Source: DSVZ01 sp037439785 | Lineage (GTDB): Bacteria > Verrucomicrobiota > Verrucomicrobiia > Limisphaerales > J093 | Reading direction: 5' to 3' | NCBI GenBank assembly: GCA_037439785.1 | Contig: JBBIVJ010000022.1 | Span: forward strand, 13,216-77,215 | Length of the DNA stretch: 64,000 bases | Shown here: piece after piece, positions 16,222-24,661 of the stretch | How the letters are laid out: each line of letters begins with the position of its first letter | How positions within the stretch are numbered: the first letter of the stretch is position 1 | Notes under the pieces: generated by a model | Database searches by the model: none | Seen by the model: the letters and a program-made list of their open reading frames with translations, nothing else | Told to the model about the DNA's origin: nothing | Position numbers and translations under genes: made by a program

Positions 16222-17364
16222 TTACTTCACTTTCCTGACCTTCTCCCACTTGCCGGTCTGCGCGGACTTGAGCACGGCGTCGCAGACGTACTGGGTTTCC
16301 AGCGCGTCCTTGAAGGTGGGGCCGACGGGCTTGCCCTCAGCCACGCCCTGGAGGAAGTCCGCCACCTGGTGCACGAAGCTGTGCTCGTAGCCGATGGCCA
16401 GCCCGGGCACCCACCACTTGGCCATGTAGGGATGCTCGCCGTCGGTGACGTGGATGCTGCGCCAGCCACGGGTGGTGCCCTGGTCGCGGTGGTCGAAGTA
16501 CTGGAGCCGGTGCAGGTCGTGCAGGTCCCAGGCGATCGAGGCGTGCTCGCCGTTGATCTCGAAAGTGTACAGCGCCTTGTGGCCGCGGGCGTAACGGGTG
16601 GACTCGAAGGTGGCCAGCGAGCCGTTGCTGAAGCGGGCCAGGAACGCGCAGGCATCGTCAATGCCCACCTTCTCGACCCTGCCGGTGAGGGTGTGTTTGC
16701 GTTCCTTGACGAAGGTCTCGGTCATGGCGTTGACCTTGTCCACGCTGCCGTTGAGCCAGAGGGCGGTGTCAATGCAGTGGGCGAGCAGGTCGCCGGTGAC
16801 GCCGCTGCCGGCCACCTTCACGTCCAGCCGCCACAGCCCGGTGCCGCCCTGGGGCAGCTCGGGGTTGATGGTCCAATCCTGAAGAAACTTGGCCCGGTAG
16901 TGGAAAATCCGGCCCAGCCGGCCCTCGTCAATGAGCTGCTTGGCCAGGGTGACGGCGGGGATGCGACGGTAGTTGTACCAGACGATGTTGGGCACGCCGG
17001 CCTTTTCGATGGCCCTGACCATCTTCTCGCCCTCGGCGCCGTTCCGGGCCAGCGGCTTTTCGCACATGATCATTTTGCCGGCCCTGGCGGCGGCGATGGC
17101 GATCTCGGCGTGGACGTCGTTGGGGGCGCAGATGTCCACCAGGTCAATGTCCTCGCGGGCGAGGAGCTTCTTCCAGTCGGTCTCGACCGATTCGTAGCCC
17201 CACCGGGCAGCGAAGGCGCGGATTTTCTCCTCGTTGCGGGCGCAGGCGGCCTTGAGGACGACCTGGTAAGGGATGTCGAAGAAATGGCCCACCTTGCGGA
17301 AGGCGTTCGAGTGGGCCCGGCCCATGAAGCCGTAACCGATCATGCCGACGTTGAGCGTTTTCAT
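16222..17364 (-). CDS. Gfo/Idh/MocA-family oxidoreductase (cytoplasmic)
   Basis: NAD(P)-dependent dehydrogenase of sugars or cyclitols. The ATG at 17364 (MKTLNVGMIGYGFMGRAHSN) gives 380 residues that begin directly with the Rossmann GxGxxG-like stretch. EKPLAR (catalytic Lys of the EKP motif) is at about 100. The C-terminal domain has GDLLAHCIDTALWL, matching the G-D-x-x-x-H-x-x-D motif. No Tat or Sec signal is seen, unlike the second family member at 43582-45003. It is alone, divergent from bioB across 358 bp. Exact substrate is unknown. Confidence 0.88.
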   Translation of the reverse strand: MKTLNVGMIGYGFMGRAHSNAFRKVGHFFDIPYQVVLKAACARNEEKIRAFAARWGYESVETDWKKLLAREDIDLVDICAPNDVHAEIAIAAARAGKMIMCEKPLARNGAEGEKMVRAIEKAGVPNIVWYNYRRIPAVTLAKQLIDEGRLGRIFHYRAKFLQDWTINPELPQGGTGLWRLDVKVAGSGVTGDLLAHCIDTALWLNGSVDKVNAMTETFVKERKHTLTGRVEKVGIDDACAFLARFSNGSLATFESTRYARGHKALYTFEINGEHASIAWDLHDLHRLQYFDHRDQGTTRGWRSIHVTDGEHPYMAKWWVPGLAIGYEHSFVHQVADFLQGVAEGKPVGPTFKDALETQYVCDAVLKSAQTGKWEKVRKVK

Positions 17365-17722
17365 AAGGGTGTAGGTGTGGCGGAGATGTTCCGGGAAGGC
17401 GGCGCGGCGGCAAGGCGGAAATGCGGCGGTGGCCGCGGGGGAATGCCTGAACCATCGTGACGCGCCCCCGGCTCCCGCCCGCAGGCGCCCGGGGACAAGG
17501 CACGGCAATGCGGAACTCAAAGGCTGCTTGGCGACGCCTCCGCTCCGTGCGCCCGCGGGCCGGGGCGCCAACCTTGCACGCCTGTCGAGCCGCGGACGCC
17601 GCCTCCCTAAAACGTCCGCCTACGCCGCGGCAGACGACGGATGGCCGCCGGCCCGCCGGGGCCGGCGGCAGCCGGTAGGCTTGCGCCTTGCCAGGCCGGA
17701 CCGGACCGGTAGTTTGTCAACC
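17365..17722. other. 358-bp divergent intergenic region
   Basis: It separates the minus-strand oxidoreductase from bioB. No convincing small gene was found. The right end carries the bioB promoter and inverted repeat described separately; the rest is unremarkable GC-rich sequence. Confidence 0.6.
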
Positions 17723-17745
17723 ATGTCGCCGATGTCTGTTGACAT
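17688..17745 (+). promoter_or_regulatory. bioB promoter with overlapping BirA-like inverted repeat
   Basis: TTGCCA (17688-17693), 16 bp, TAGTTT (17710-17715) makes a plausible sigma-70-type promoter whose start would fall at or next to the bioB ATG. Overlapping it, TTGTCAAC (17714-17721) and GTTGACAT (17738-17745) form a 7-bp perfect inverted repeat with 16 bp between. The known BirA box is TTGTAAACC-N14/15-GGTTTACAA, so size, spacing and outer bases fit, with T-to-C type changes in the half-sites. Repression of bioB by biotin-loaded BirA is inferred, not shown. Confidence 0.4.
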
Positions 17746-18799
17746 TTCCAACACCGACCGCATTGCCGCGCTGGGCCGGAGGGTCCTCGACGGGGGCGAG
17801 CTGACACGCGAGGAGGCGCTCTGGCTCCTGCGTCTGGAGAGCGGGACGGACCGCTTCGAGCTGCTGGGCTGGGCCAACCGCGTGCGGGAACGCTTCAAGG
17901 GCAACCGCGTTCACCTCTGCTCGATCCTCAACGCCAGGGCCGGCGGCTGTCCCGAGGACTGCAAGTTCTGCGCGCAGTCGGCCTTTTACCAGACCCAGGC
18001 GCCGCGCTACGGCTTTGTGGACCCCGAGCCGGTGCGGCGGGCGGCAGAGGAGGCCCGGCAGAACGGCGTGGTCGCCCTGGGGCTGGTCGCGGCCTGGCGC
18101 GGGCTCGAGGAAGGACCGCTCCTGGACGAGGTCTGCGATCGCTTCCGCGAGCTCCGGGCCCAGGGCCAGGTCCGGCCGGACGCCTCGCTGGGCATCATTC
18201 GCAGCCAGCGCGTGGCCGACCGCCTGGCCGAGGCGGGCGTGGCCTGCTACAACCACAACCTCGAGACCTCGCGCCGTTTCTTCCCGCAGCAGTGCTCGAC
18301 CCACACCTACGACGAGCGCCTGCAAACCATCCGCCTGCTCAAAAACGCCGGCATCAAAATCTGCTCCGGCGGCATCATTGGTCTGGGCGAGACGCTGGAG
18401 GACCGGGTGGACCTGATGTTTGCCCTGAAGGGACTCCAGCCGGACTTCGTCCCGATCAACTTCCTCAACCCCATCCCCGGCACCCCCTTTGCCCATCGGC
18501 CCACCGTGCCACCGTGGGAGGCGCTGCAAACCCTGGCCGTCTTCCGCCTGGTCCTGCCGCGGCAGGAGATCATGGTCGCCGGCGGCCGCACGGTGACCCT
18601 GCGGGACCTGCAAAGCCTGATCTTCCTGGCCGGCGCCAGCGCCCTGATGGTGGGCAATTACCTCACCACCCTGAACCAACCGGTGGAAAAGGACCTGCAG
18701 ATGATCCGCGACCTGGGCCTGGACCCCGTCTGGAAGCACGAGGCCGCGGCGGACCCGGCGCCGGCGCCCGCCCGGGAACCGGCGGGGGTACCGGCCTGA
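17723..18799 (+). CDS. bioB: Biotin synthase
   Basis: Radical-SAM enzyme that inserts sulfur into dethiobiotin, the last step of biotin synthesis. The 358 residues contain the AdoMet cluster motif CPEDCKFCAQS (Cx3Cx2C), preceded by VHLCSILNARAGG. YNHNLETSRRFFP follows. The second [2Fe-2S] cluster is ligated by conserved Cys and Arg residues (KICSGGIIGLGE and AGGR). The C-terminus GNYLTTLNQPVEKDLQMI is typical. A Pro/Ala-rich tail of about 15 residues is extra. The ATG at 17723 is chosen, with ATG 17732 as an alternative that also overlaps the operator-like repeat. No other bio gene is in the window. Confidence 0.95.
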   Translation: MSPMSVDISNTDRIAALGRRVLDGGELTREEALWLLRLESGTDRFELLGWANRVRERFKGNRVHLCSILNARAGGCPEDCKFCAQSAFYQTQAPRYGFVDPEPVRRAAEEARQNGVVALGLVAAWRGLEEGPLLDEVCDRFRELRAQGQVRPDASLGIIRSQRVADRLAEAGVACYNHNLETSRRFFPQQCSTHTYDERLQTIRLLKNAGIKICSGGIIGLGETLEDRVDLMFALKGLQPDFVPINFLNPIPGTPFAHRPTVPPWEALQTLAVFRLVLPRQEIMVAGGRTVTLRDLQSLIFLAGASALMVGNYLTTLNQPVEKDLQMIRDLGLDPVWKHEAAADPAPAPAREPAGVPA

Positions 18800-18916
18800 A
18801 CGGGCGGCCACGTCCGTCGCCTCCACGGGGGGGGCATTTGTCACATTCGCGGGTTTGCCTGGCCGGTCCGGGGGCGGGTAGGCTGCGGCCGTTTTTCGCA
18901 GACACCCAAACCCGCC

Positions 18917-19708
18917 ATGAAACCCGAAAGGCTCGCCCGACGCTGGAAACGCCGGCACGCGCAACTGGTCATCGCCCTGAGGGAACAGCTCCGCCGCACA
19001 CGGGTGCGGGGGGAGGCGGAGGAGGTGCACAACCTGCGCGTGACGCTGCGCCGCCTGCGTTTGTCGCTCCGCGTGGCCCGCCCCCTGCTCGAGGACGCGG
19101 GCCGGGGGCGCTGGCGTGATTGGGCGCGGGGGATTTCGCGGGCCACCAGCCCGGTGCGGGACCTGGACATCGCCGGCGAATGGCTGGCCGCCAGCCGGGC
19201 CCATCTGGCCCTGCTGGAAGAATGGCGGCGCCTGCGTCAACGCGCCTGGCAACGGTGCCGGCGCCGGCTGGTGCCGCCCCCGCGCGGGGCCTGGGCCCGC
19301 CTGCACGCTTCGGCGGTGTCGAAGGAAACGGCGTGCCGGCTGGCCCGCCGCGCGGCCCGGCTGGAAGCGGGTTACCGCGAAGCCCTGGAGGCCGCGGCAC
19401 CGCGCTTCTTCCACCTGGGCGAGGAAGACCGCCACGAATTCCGCCGCACCGTTCGTTGGTGGCGGTACCTGCGGGAGCTGGTGCGGGGCCGGAACAAGCT
19501 CAAGCGCGACGCCATCCATCAACGGCTGCTGGCCGTCCAGGAAACCCTCGGCGAACTGCAGAACCTCGCCGTGGTGCGGGAAGCCCTCGAACGGTTGACC
19601 CCCTCGCCGGACCGGAACGAACTCCTGGGCCTGCTGACCCGCCAGCAGGAGGCACAATGGGAGCGGACGCGCCGCCAACTGCGCGGCCTGCAAGTTTTGT
19701 GGCGGTAA
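18917..19708 (+). CDS. CHAD-domain protein
   Basis: CHAD domains are alpha-helical, rich in conserved His, Arg and Lys, and bind polyphosphate or associate with polyphosphate granules. The 263-residue protein consists of little else. Conserved blocks are EVHNLRVTLRRLRLSLRVARPLL (about 36-58), SPVRDLDIAGEW (about 77-88), HEFRRTVRWWRYLRELV (about 172-188) and LGELQNLAVVREALERL near the C-terminus. It is strongly basic. It lacks the CYTH/triphosphatase domain with which CHAD is often fused. A TTGCCT...TAGGCT promoter-like pair lies about 35 bp upstream. It converges on infC. Confidence 0.88.
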   Translation: MKPERLARRWKRRHAQLVIALREQLRRTRVRGEAEEVHNLRVTLRRLRLSLRVARPLLEDAGRGRWRDWARGISRATSPVRDLDIAGEWLAASRAHLALLEEWRRLRQRAWQRCRRRLVPPPRGAWARLHASAVSKETACRLARRAARLEAGYREALEAAAPRFFHLGEEDRHEFRRTVRWWRYLRELVRGRNKLKRDAIHQRLLAVQETLGELQNLAVVREALERLTPSPDRNELLGLLTRQQEAQWERTRRQLRGLQVLWR

Positions 19709-19738
19709 GGCCCGCTGCACCGCCGCCATCCCCGGCGC

Positions 19739-20500
19739 TCAGGCCGGCGCGGCGGGCGCGGGCGGAGAGGTGCTGGACTCCCGGTTCTCCGCCGCGGTCG
19801 TGAGCCGGGCAAAGGGGTTGTTGATGAATCCCCCGCCGGCCCCCGGCGTCGGCTCCGCCGCGGGCGGGGACTTCCGTTCCTCTTCCCTCTTCGGCCTGGC
19901 ACCGGCGGGGGGCGGGACAGGGGAGGGGGACTCGCCCCGCGGATGCCTCGCCCGCCGCGCGCGGGGCAGCGGATTGATCATCACGCTAATGCCGCGGCCC
20001 ACGACACGGGGCGACTCGATGGGCTGGCCGTAGGGGGCCACGTCCTGGATGAACTTGGCGACAATCTGCTCGCCCAGCTCCTGGTGCCGCATTTCGCGGC
20101 CGCGGAACCGCAGGGTGAGCTTGACCTTCATGTCGTCGCACAGGAAGTCCACGGCCTTGTCCAGCTTGACGCCGAAGTCGTGGGGGTCAATGACCGGCCG
20201 GAGCTGGATTTCCTTCACCCGGTTCGAGTGCTGGTGTTTGCGGGACTCCTTTTCCTTTTTGGCCTGCTCGTACTGGTATTTGCCGAAATCCACGATGCGG
20301 CAGACCGGCGGGTTGGCGTTGGGGGCCACCTCGACCAGGTCCATGCCCAGGTTGCGGGCCCGTACGATGGCATCGGCCAGCGGCAGGATGCCCAATTGTT
20401 TGCCCTCGGGGTCAATGACGCGGACTTCGCGGGCGCGAATCTTGCCGTTGATGCGAACCGAGGGACCGGACGAACTGCGGGACGAGAACGGGCGGCTCAA
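19739..20500 (-). CDS. infC: Translation initiation factor IF-3 with C-terminal extension
   Basis: Binds the 30S subunit, prevents premature 50S joining and proofreads the start codon. The core (about residues 10-180) has RINGKIRAREVRVIDPEGKQLGIL, VCRIVDFGKYQYEQAKKEKE and DDMKVKLTLRFRGREMRHQELGEQ. About 75 further residues are Pro/Ala/Glu-rich low complexity; ordinary IF-3 is about 170-180 residues. TTG at 20500 is preferred, because GGAGGG lies 4 bases upstream (20505-20510); GTG at 20512 is the only other option before an in-frame stop. Rare start codons are a known trait of infC. No rpmI or rplT follows, which is unusual. Confidence 0.93.
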   Translation of the reverse strand: MSRPFSSRSSSGPSVRINGKIRAREVRVIDPEGKQLGILPLADAIVRARNLGMDLVEVAPNANPPVCRIVDFGKYQYEQAKKEKESRKHQHSNRVKEIQLRPVIDPHDFGVKLDKAVDFLCDDMKVKLTLRFRGREMRHQELGEQIVAKFIQDVAPYGQPIESPRVVGRGISVMINPLPRARRARHPRGESPSPVPPPAGARPKREEERKSPPAAEPTPGAGGGFINNPFARLTTAAENRESSTSPPAPAAPA

Positions 20501-20529
20501 GACGCCCTCCACCGTGGAAGGTTATTCAT
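20497..20529 (-). CDS. Possible 10-residue leader ORF coupled to infC
   Basis: An ATG at 20529 opens a 10-codon frame (MNNLPRWRAS) whose TGA stop overlaps the TTG start of infC in the sequence TTGA. The infC Shine-Dalgarno GGAGGG lies inside this short frame. Such geometry would couple translation of the two frames. It has no good Shine-Dalgarno of its own and could be chance. Confidence 0.35.
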   Translation of the reverse strand: MNNLPRWRAS

Positions 20530-20756
20530 GCCGAACACAACGCACTATCGTGTAGGACCGGGCAGTCCATGCATGAGCAATCTGGCGAAGGTGCCGCCGC
20601 CAAGGCAAGCGGAAAAGACCGCGCACCAGGCAGCGGGACTCAGGCGGGGACCGGAGGGCAGGGCCGCGTCTGGGCCGTTCCTCCGGGGGGCCCGGCTTCC
20701 GCGGCCGGCCGGCTGCTTGGTTGTTGTTCCCCCGCCGCCCGGGTATGTTCCCGGCC

Positions 20757-23700
20757 ATGACGATTACCCTCTCCCTGCTCTCCCGCCGCTGGCACGGTCT
20801 GCCGGTTAGGGCGTGCGCCTGGGTGTGGGGTTTGACCCTCGGCCTCGTCCTGGCCGCCGAGACCGACCCGGCCCTGGTCCTGCATTGGAACCTGGACGAG
20901 GGCCGCGGCCCCCGCGCGCGCGACCGCCGCGGCGAAGGCGTGCACGGGGAGGTGCGCGCCGCCTGGACCAACTCCCCCGCCGGCCGCGCGGTGTTCCTGG
21001 ACGGCACCCCCGGCCGGCTCCTCGCCGCCACCCTCCCACCGGCCCTGCGACCCGGCACCAATTCATGGAGCTTCCTGGTCTGGGTACGGCCGATCGAACT
21101 CTCCCACCCCGGGGCGATGAACCAGCGTCGCCTCCTCTCCTTCGGCCGGTATCCGGACGCCTCGATTGTGCTGGACCTGACCGGGGCCGGACAGTGGGCC
21201 CCCTACCTGACCTACCGCGAGCCCGGCGGCCGCACCCGCTCGGCCGGCTTCACCGGCTTCCAAAAACTCCGGCCCGGCGCATGGACCCATGTGGCCCTGG
21301 TGTGTGACCGCTCCGCCGGCCGGATCGAGGGCTATGTCAACGGCGTCAGTGACCGGGCTGCCGCCCTGGGGGCGGACTTTGCCGGGGACTTTTCCCTCGG
21401 CGACCAGCTCACTGTGGGCAGCACCTGGCAGAACTTCTTCGGCGTGGTGGACGAGGTGCAGTTTTACCGGCGCGCGCTCGAGGGACGCGAGGTTCGCCGT
21501 GAATTCCTCCGCCTGCGCGACCGCTTCGCGCCGGACCTCCCGGCCCCGATGGCCGCGGCCCTGCGGCGCGACCTGGCCGCCGACGCGCTCGAGGAGGTCG
21601 AGCCGCTGTGGCGCCGGGGTCAGTTTGCCGCGGTGCGTCGCCGCCTGACCGACGTGGTGGCGGACCCGCAGACCCCCGCGCCGGTCCGCAGCCTCGCCCA
21701 CCTGCGGCTGGCCCGGAGTTTCGCGGCCGAGGGCGACCGCCGCCGGGCGCGCGAGGAGTTCGAGCGCATCGCCAACGAGCCGGCCTACCCGCGGCCCCAC
21801 CGCGCGGAGGCCCGCGCCCTGGCAGGGGAACTGGCGACACCCCGCGGCCGCGCCCCGGCCGCACCGGCCCTCACCGGTGTCGAGGGGGAGGACCGCCGCA
21901 CCCGGCTGGAGCCGGTCACCACCTTCGCCGCCGAGGTCTTCGTGGGTCCGCGCGGAGATGACCGCCACCCCGGTACCCGCGCCGCCCCCCTGGCCACCTG
22001 GACCGCCGCGCGCGACCGCCTGCGGGCCCTGCGGGCGGAAGGCGTTCGCGGCCCGCTGGCAGTGACGTTGCTGGCCGGCGAGTACCCGGTCGCGCAACCG
22101 CTCGAACTGGGGCGCGAGGATTCCGGCACGGCCGAAGCGCCGGTGGTGTTCCGCGCCGCCGAACCGGGTCGGGCGGTGCTCTACGGCGGGCGGCGGCTGG
22201 CAGGTTGGCGGCGGGTGAGCGACCCGGCCCTCCGCGCCCGGCTGCCGGCTGAAAGCCGCGACCAGGTTTGGGAATGCGACCTGACGGCGCAGGGCGTGAC
22301 CCGCTTCGACGAGCTGCGGGTGCGCGGTTTCGGGATGCCGCCGGCGCCGCCCACGCTGGAAGTGTTCGCGGGGCCCGAACCGCTGCGTCCGGCCCGCTGG
22401 CCCAACGAGGGGTTCGTGCGCGCCCGCCGCGTGACCGAGCCGGGCTCGGACAACCCGCGGCGGCCGTCGGTCTTCGAGTACGCCGATGACCGCCACGCCC
22501 GCTGGGCGGGGCTGAGCAACGTCTGGCTGTTCGGTTACTTCCGCTACCTCTGGGCGGATGCCACCCTGCCCGTGGCGTCCATTGACCCGGCACGGCGCAC
22601 GGTGACCACCGCCGAACCGTACCGTTACGGGCGGGGCATGAGTGACGAGCAGGGGGTGATCTACTACGTCTTCAACGTGCTCGAGGAACTGGACGCCCCC
22701 GGCGAATGGTACCTGGACCGCGCGAGCGGCCGCCTTTACGTGTATCCACCCGCGCCGCCAGAACAGGTGCCCCTCGAGATCGGCATGTGGAAGCAACCGT
22801 TCGTGGTGATGCGGCAGACCGCCCACGTCCGCCTCGAGGGCCTGGTGTTCGACCTGGGCCGCGGCAACGGCCTGCTGCTGGACCAGTGCGAGCAGTGCGT
22901 GATCGCCGGCTGCACCGTCCGCCGCCTGGCCGGCAACGGCATCACGATCCGGGACGGCCGCGCCAACCGGGTGCTCGGCTGTGATCTTCACACCCTGGGG
23001 CGGCGGGGCGTCGAGGTCTTCGGCGGCGACCGGGCCACCCTCGCGCGCGGTGACCATGTGGTGGAAAACTGTCACATCCACTCGATGGGGCGCCTGGACC
23101 GCACCTACACCCCGGCCATCCAGCTCGAGGGCGTGGGGCATCGGGTGGCGCACAACCTCCTGCACCACGCCCCCAGCAGCGTCCTGCGCATCGAGGGCAA
23201 CGACCACCTCATCGAGTTCAACGACGTGCACAGCGCGGTGCTTGAATCGGACGACCAGGGGGCCATGGAACTGTTCGGCAACCCCACCTACCGCGGTGTG
23301 GTCTTCCGCTTCAACCGCTTTCAGAACATCGGCAAGCTCGGCTCCGAACCCTGGGTCCACGGCCAGGCGGCGCTCCGCTTCGATGACGCCATCAGCGGCA
23401 TGCTCGTGTACGGGAACCTCTTCGTCCACGCCGCCAGCGGCCACTTCGGTGCCATCCAGATCAACGGCGGCCGCGACAATCTGGTGGACAACAATCTCTT
23501 CGTGGAATGCGCCCGCGGCCTGACCGGTGGCTGGTACCCGGACAACCCGGCCTGGCGCAGCCTCCGCGAAGGCCGCGCCCCGCCCACCTTCTTCACCAAC
23601 GACCTCTACCGCGCCCGCTATCCCGAGCTGGCGCGGATGCTCGAGCCCGACGGCCTCAATCGCGTCTGGCGCAACCTCTTCTTCCGCTGCGGCGCCGCGG

Positions 23701-23942
23701 TGGGTGGCGACCGCGCCCGCTGGGAACTCCTGGACAACGTCGAGTCCCCCCGCGAGGACCCGGGCTTCGTGGATGCCGCCGCCGGCGATTACCGCTTCCG
23801 GCCCGACGCACCGGTGCTGGCCCGCGTGCCCTTCCGCCCCCTGCCCCTGGAGGCCGTGGGGTTGTACGCCGACCCCTACCGCGCCACCTGGCCGGTCCAG
23901 ACCCGACCGGTGCAGCAGCCGCAACACCGCCCCCCCCGCTGA
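20757..23942 (+). CDS. Secreted LamG plus right-handed beta-helix protein
   Basis: Large exported protein, probably binding or cleaving polysaccharide. The ATG at 20757 gives 1061 residues with a signal peptide (core VRACAWVWGLTLGLVLAAE). A concanavalin A-like/LamG domain follows (about 35-255: LHWNLDEGRGPRARD, HVALVCDRSAGRIEGYVNG, VDEVQFYRRALEGREV), then a helical stretch (about 260-370). The right-handed parallel beta-helix starts with FVGPRGDDRHPGTRAAPLAT and contains VLYGGRRLAGWRRV and GEWYLDRASGRLYVYPP, features shared with GH141-like beta-helix enzymes. TATGTT ends seven bases before the ATG, suggesting a leaderless mRNA. The next gene begins 10 bp downstream. Confidence 0.82.
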   Translation: MTITLSLLSRRWHGLPVRACAWVWGLTLGLVLAAETDPALVLHWNLDEGRGPRARDRRGEGVHGEVRAAWTNSPAGRAVFLDGTPGRLLAATLPPALRPGTNSWSFLVWVRPIELSHPGAMNQRRLLSFGRYPDASIVLDLTGAGQWAPYLTYREPGGRTRSAGFTGFQKLRPGAWTHVALVCDRSAGRIEGYVNGVSDRAAALGADFAGDFSLGDQLTVGSTWQNFFGVVDEVQFYRRALEGREVRREFLRLRDRFAPDLPAPMAAALRRDLAADALEEVEPLWRRGQFAAVRRRLTDVVADPQTPAPVRSLAHLRLARSFAAEGDRRRAREEFERIANEPAYPRPHRAEARALAGELATPRGRAPAAPALTGVEGEDRRTRLEPVTTFAAEVFVGPRGDDRHPGTRAAPLATWTAARDRLRALRAEGVRGPLAVTLLAGEYPVAQPLELGREDSGTAEAPVVFRAAEPGRAVLYGGRRLAGWRRVSDPALRARLPAESRDQVWECDLTAQGVTRFDELRVRGFGMPPAPPTLEVFAGPEPLRPARWPNEGFVRARRVTEPGSDNPRRPSVFEYADDRHARWAGLSNVWLFGYFRYLWADATLPVASIDPARRTVTTAEPYRYGRGMSDEQGVIYYVFNVLEELDAPGEWYLDRASGRLYVYPPAPPEQVPLEIGMWKQPFVVMRQTAHVRLEGLVFDLGRGNGLLLDQCEQCVIAGCTVRRLAGNGITIRDGRANRVLGCDLHTLGRRGVEVFGGDRATLARGDHVVENCHIHSMGRLDRTYTPAIQLEGVGHRVAHNLLHHAPSSVLRIEGNDHLIEFNDVHSAVLESDDQGAMELFGNPTYRGVVFRFNRFQNIGKLGSEPWVHGQAALRFDDAISGMLVYGNLFVHAASGHFGAIQINGGRDNLVDNNLFVECARGLTGGWYPDNPAWRSLREGRAPPTFFTNDLYRARYPELARMLEPDGLNRVWRNLFFRCGAAVGGDRARWELLDNVESPREDPGFVDAAAGDYRFRPDAPVLARVPFRPLPLEAVGLYADPYRATWPVQTRPVQQPQHRPPR

Positions 23943-23952
23943 GCCCCGCCTC

Positions 23953-24630
23953 ATGCTCCGACAGGACTACCTCCTGGGCTGGATCCGCCGCTACCTTCAA
24001 TGGCTGGCCGAGATCGCCGGCTTCCTCCGCACCGCGGACTATGTGGCGGCCGCGCGCCGGGCCGACCTCGCCCTGCGCGAACTCCTGGGCCTGGGCGCTG
24101 ATTCCGTGGTCACCCTCACCGAGGGCGAACTGCTCGCCCGCCTGACCGTGGGCGACCCACCCCCCGTGGTGCGCGACAAGTGCCTGGTGCTCGCTGCCCT
24201 GCTCGAGGCCCTGGCCCGCACGGCCGCGGCGCAAAACGACCCGGCGCGGGCCCGCGAATGCCGGCTCAAGGCCCTCCAGGTCGTGCTCGGCACTTTTCTC
24301 CAGGGTGCCGGCGAGCCGCCCGACTACGCCCCCAGGGTGGAGGACCTGGTGCGCGACCTCGCCGGGACGCCCCTGCCGCCGCACACCGAGGCGGCCCTCG
24401 TCCTCTATCACGAACAACGCGGCCGCTTCGATCTCGCCGAGGACGCCCTGTTCCGCCTCCTCGAGGCCACCGACCACGCCCCGGAGGCGCTGGCGATGGG
24501 ACGGGCCTTTTATGGGCGGCTGCGCAGCCTCAGCGAGGAGGCCCTGGTGGCGGGGGGCCTGTCGCGGGCCGAGGTCGAGGAAGGCCTGGCCACCTTGGAG
24601 GCGCGTACGGCCGCGGCGGGGGGCGATTGA
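23953..24630 (+). CDS. DUF6483-like helical protein
   Basis: The 225-residue, cytoplasmic, all-helical protein begins LRQDYLLGWIRRYLQWLAEI, which resembles the start of DUF6483 proteins. Function is unknown. Later segments (FDLAEDALFRLLEATDHAPEALAMGRAFYGRL) look TPR-like. No signal peptide or catalytic motif is visible. The ATG at 23953 lies 10 bp after the stop of the beta-helix gene, so they are probably co-transcribed although their locations differ (exported versus cytoplasmic). Confidence 0.68.
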   Translation: MLRQDYLLGWIRRYLQWLAEIAGFLRTADYVAAARRADLALRELLGLGADSVVTLTEGELLARLTVGDPPPVVRDKCLVLAALLEALARTAAAQNDPARARECRLKALQVVLGTFLQGAGEPPDYAPRVEDLVRDLAGTPLPPHTEAALVLYHEQRGRFDLAEDALFRLLEATDHAPEALAMGRAFYGRLRSLSEEALVAGGLSRAEVEEGLATLEARTAAAGGD

Positions 24631-24661
24631 AGCGGCGGCGCCAGCGGCGGGGGGCAGCCGC

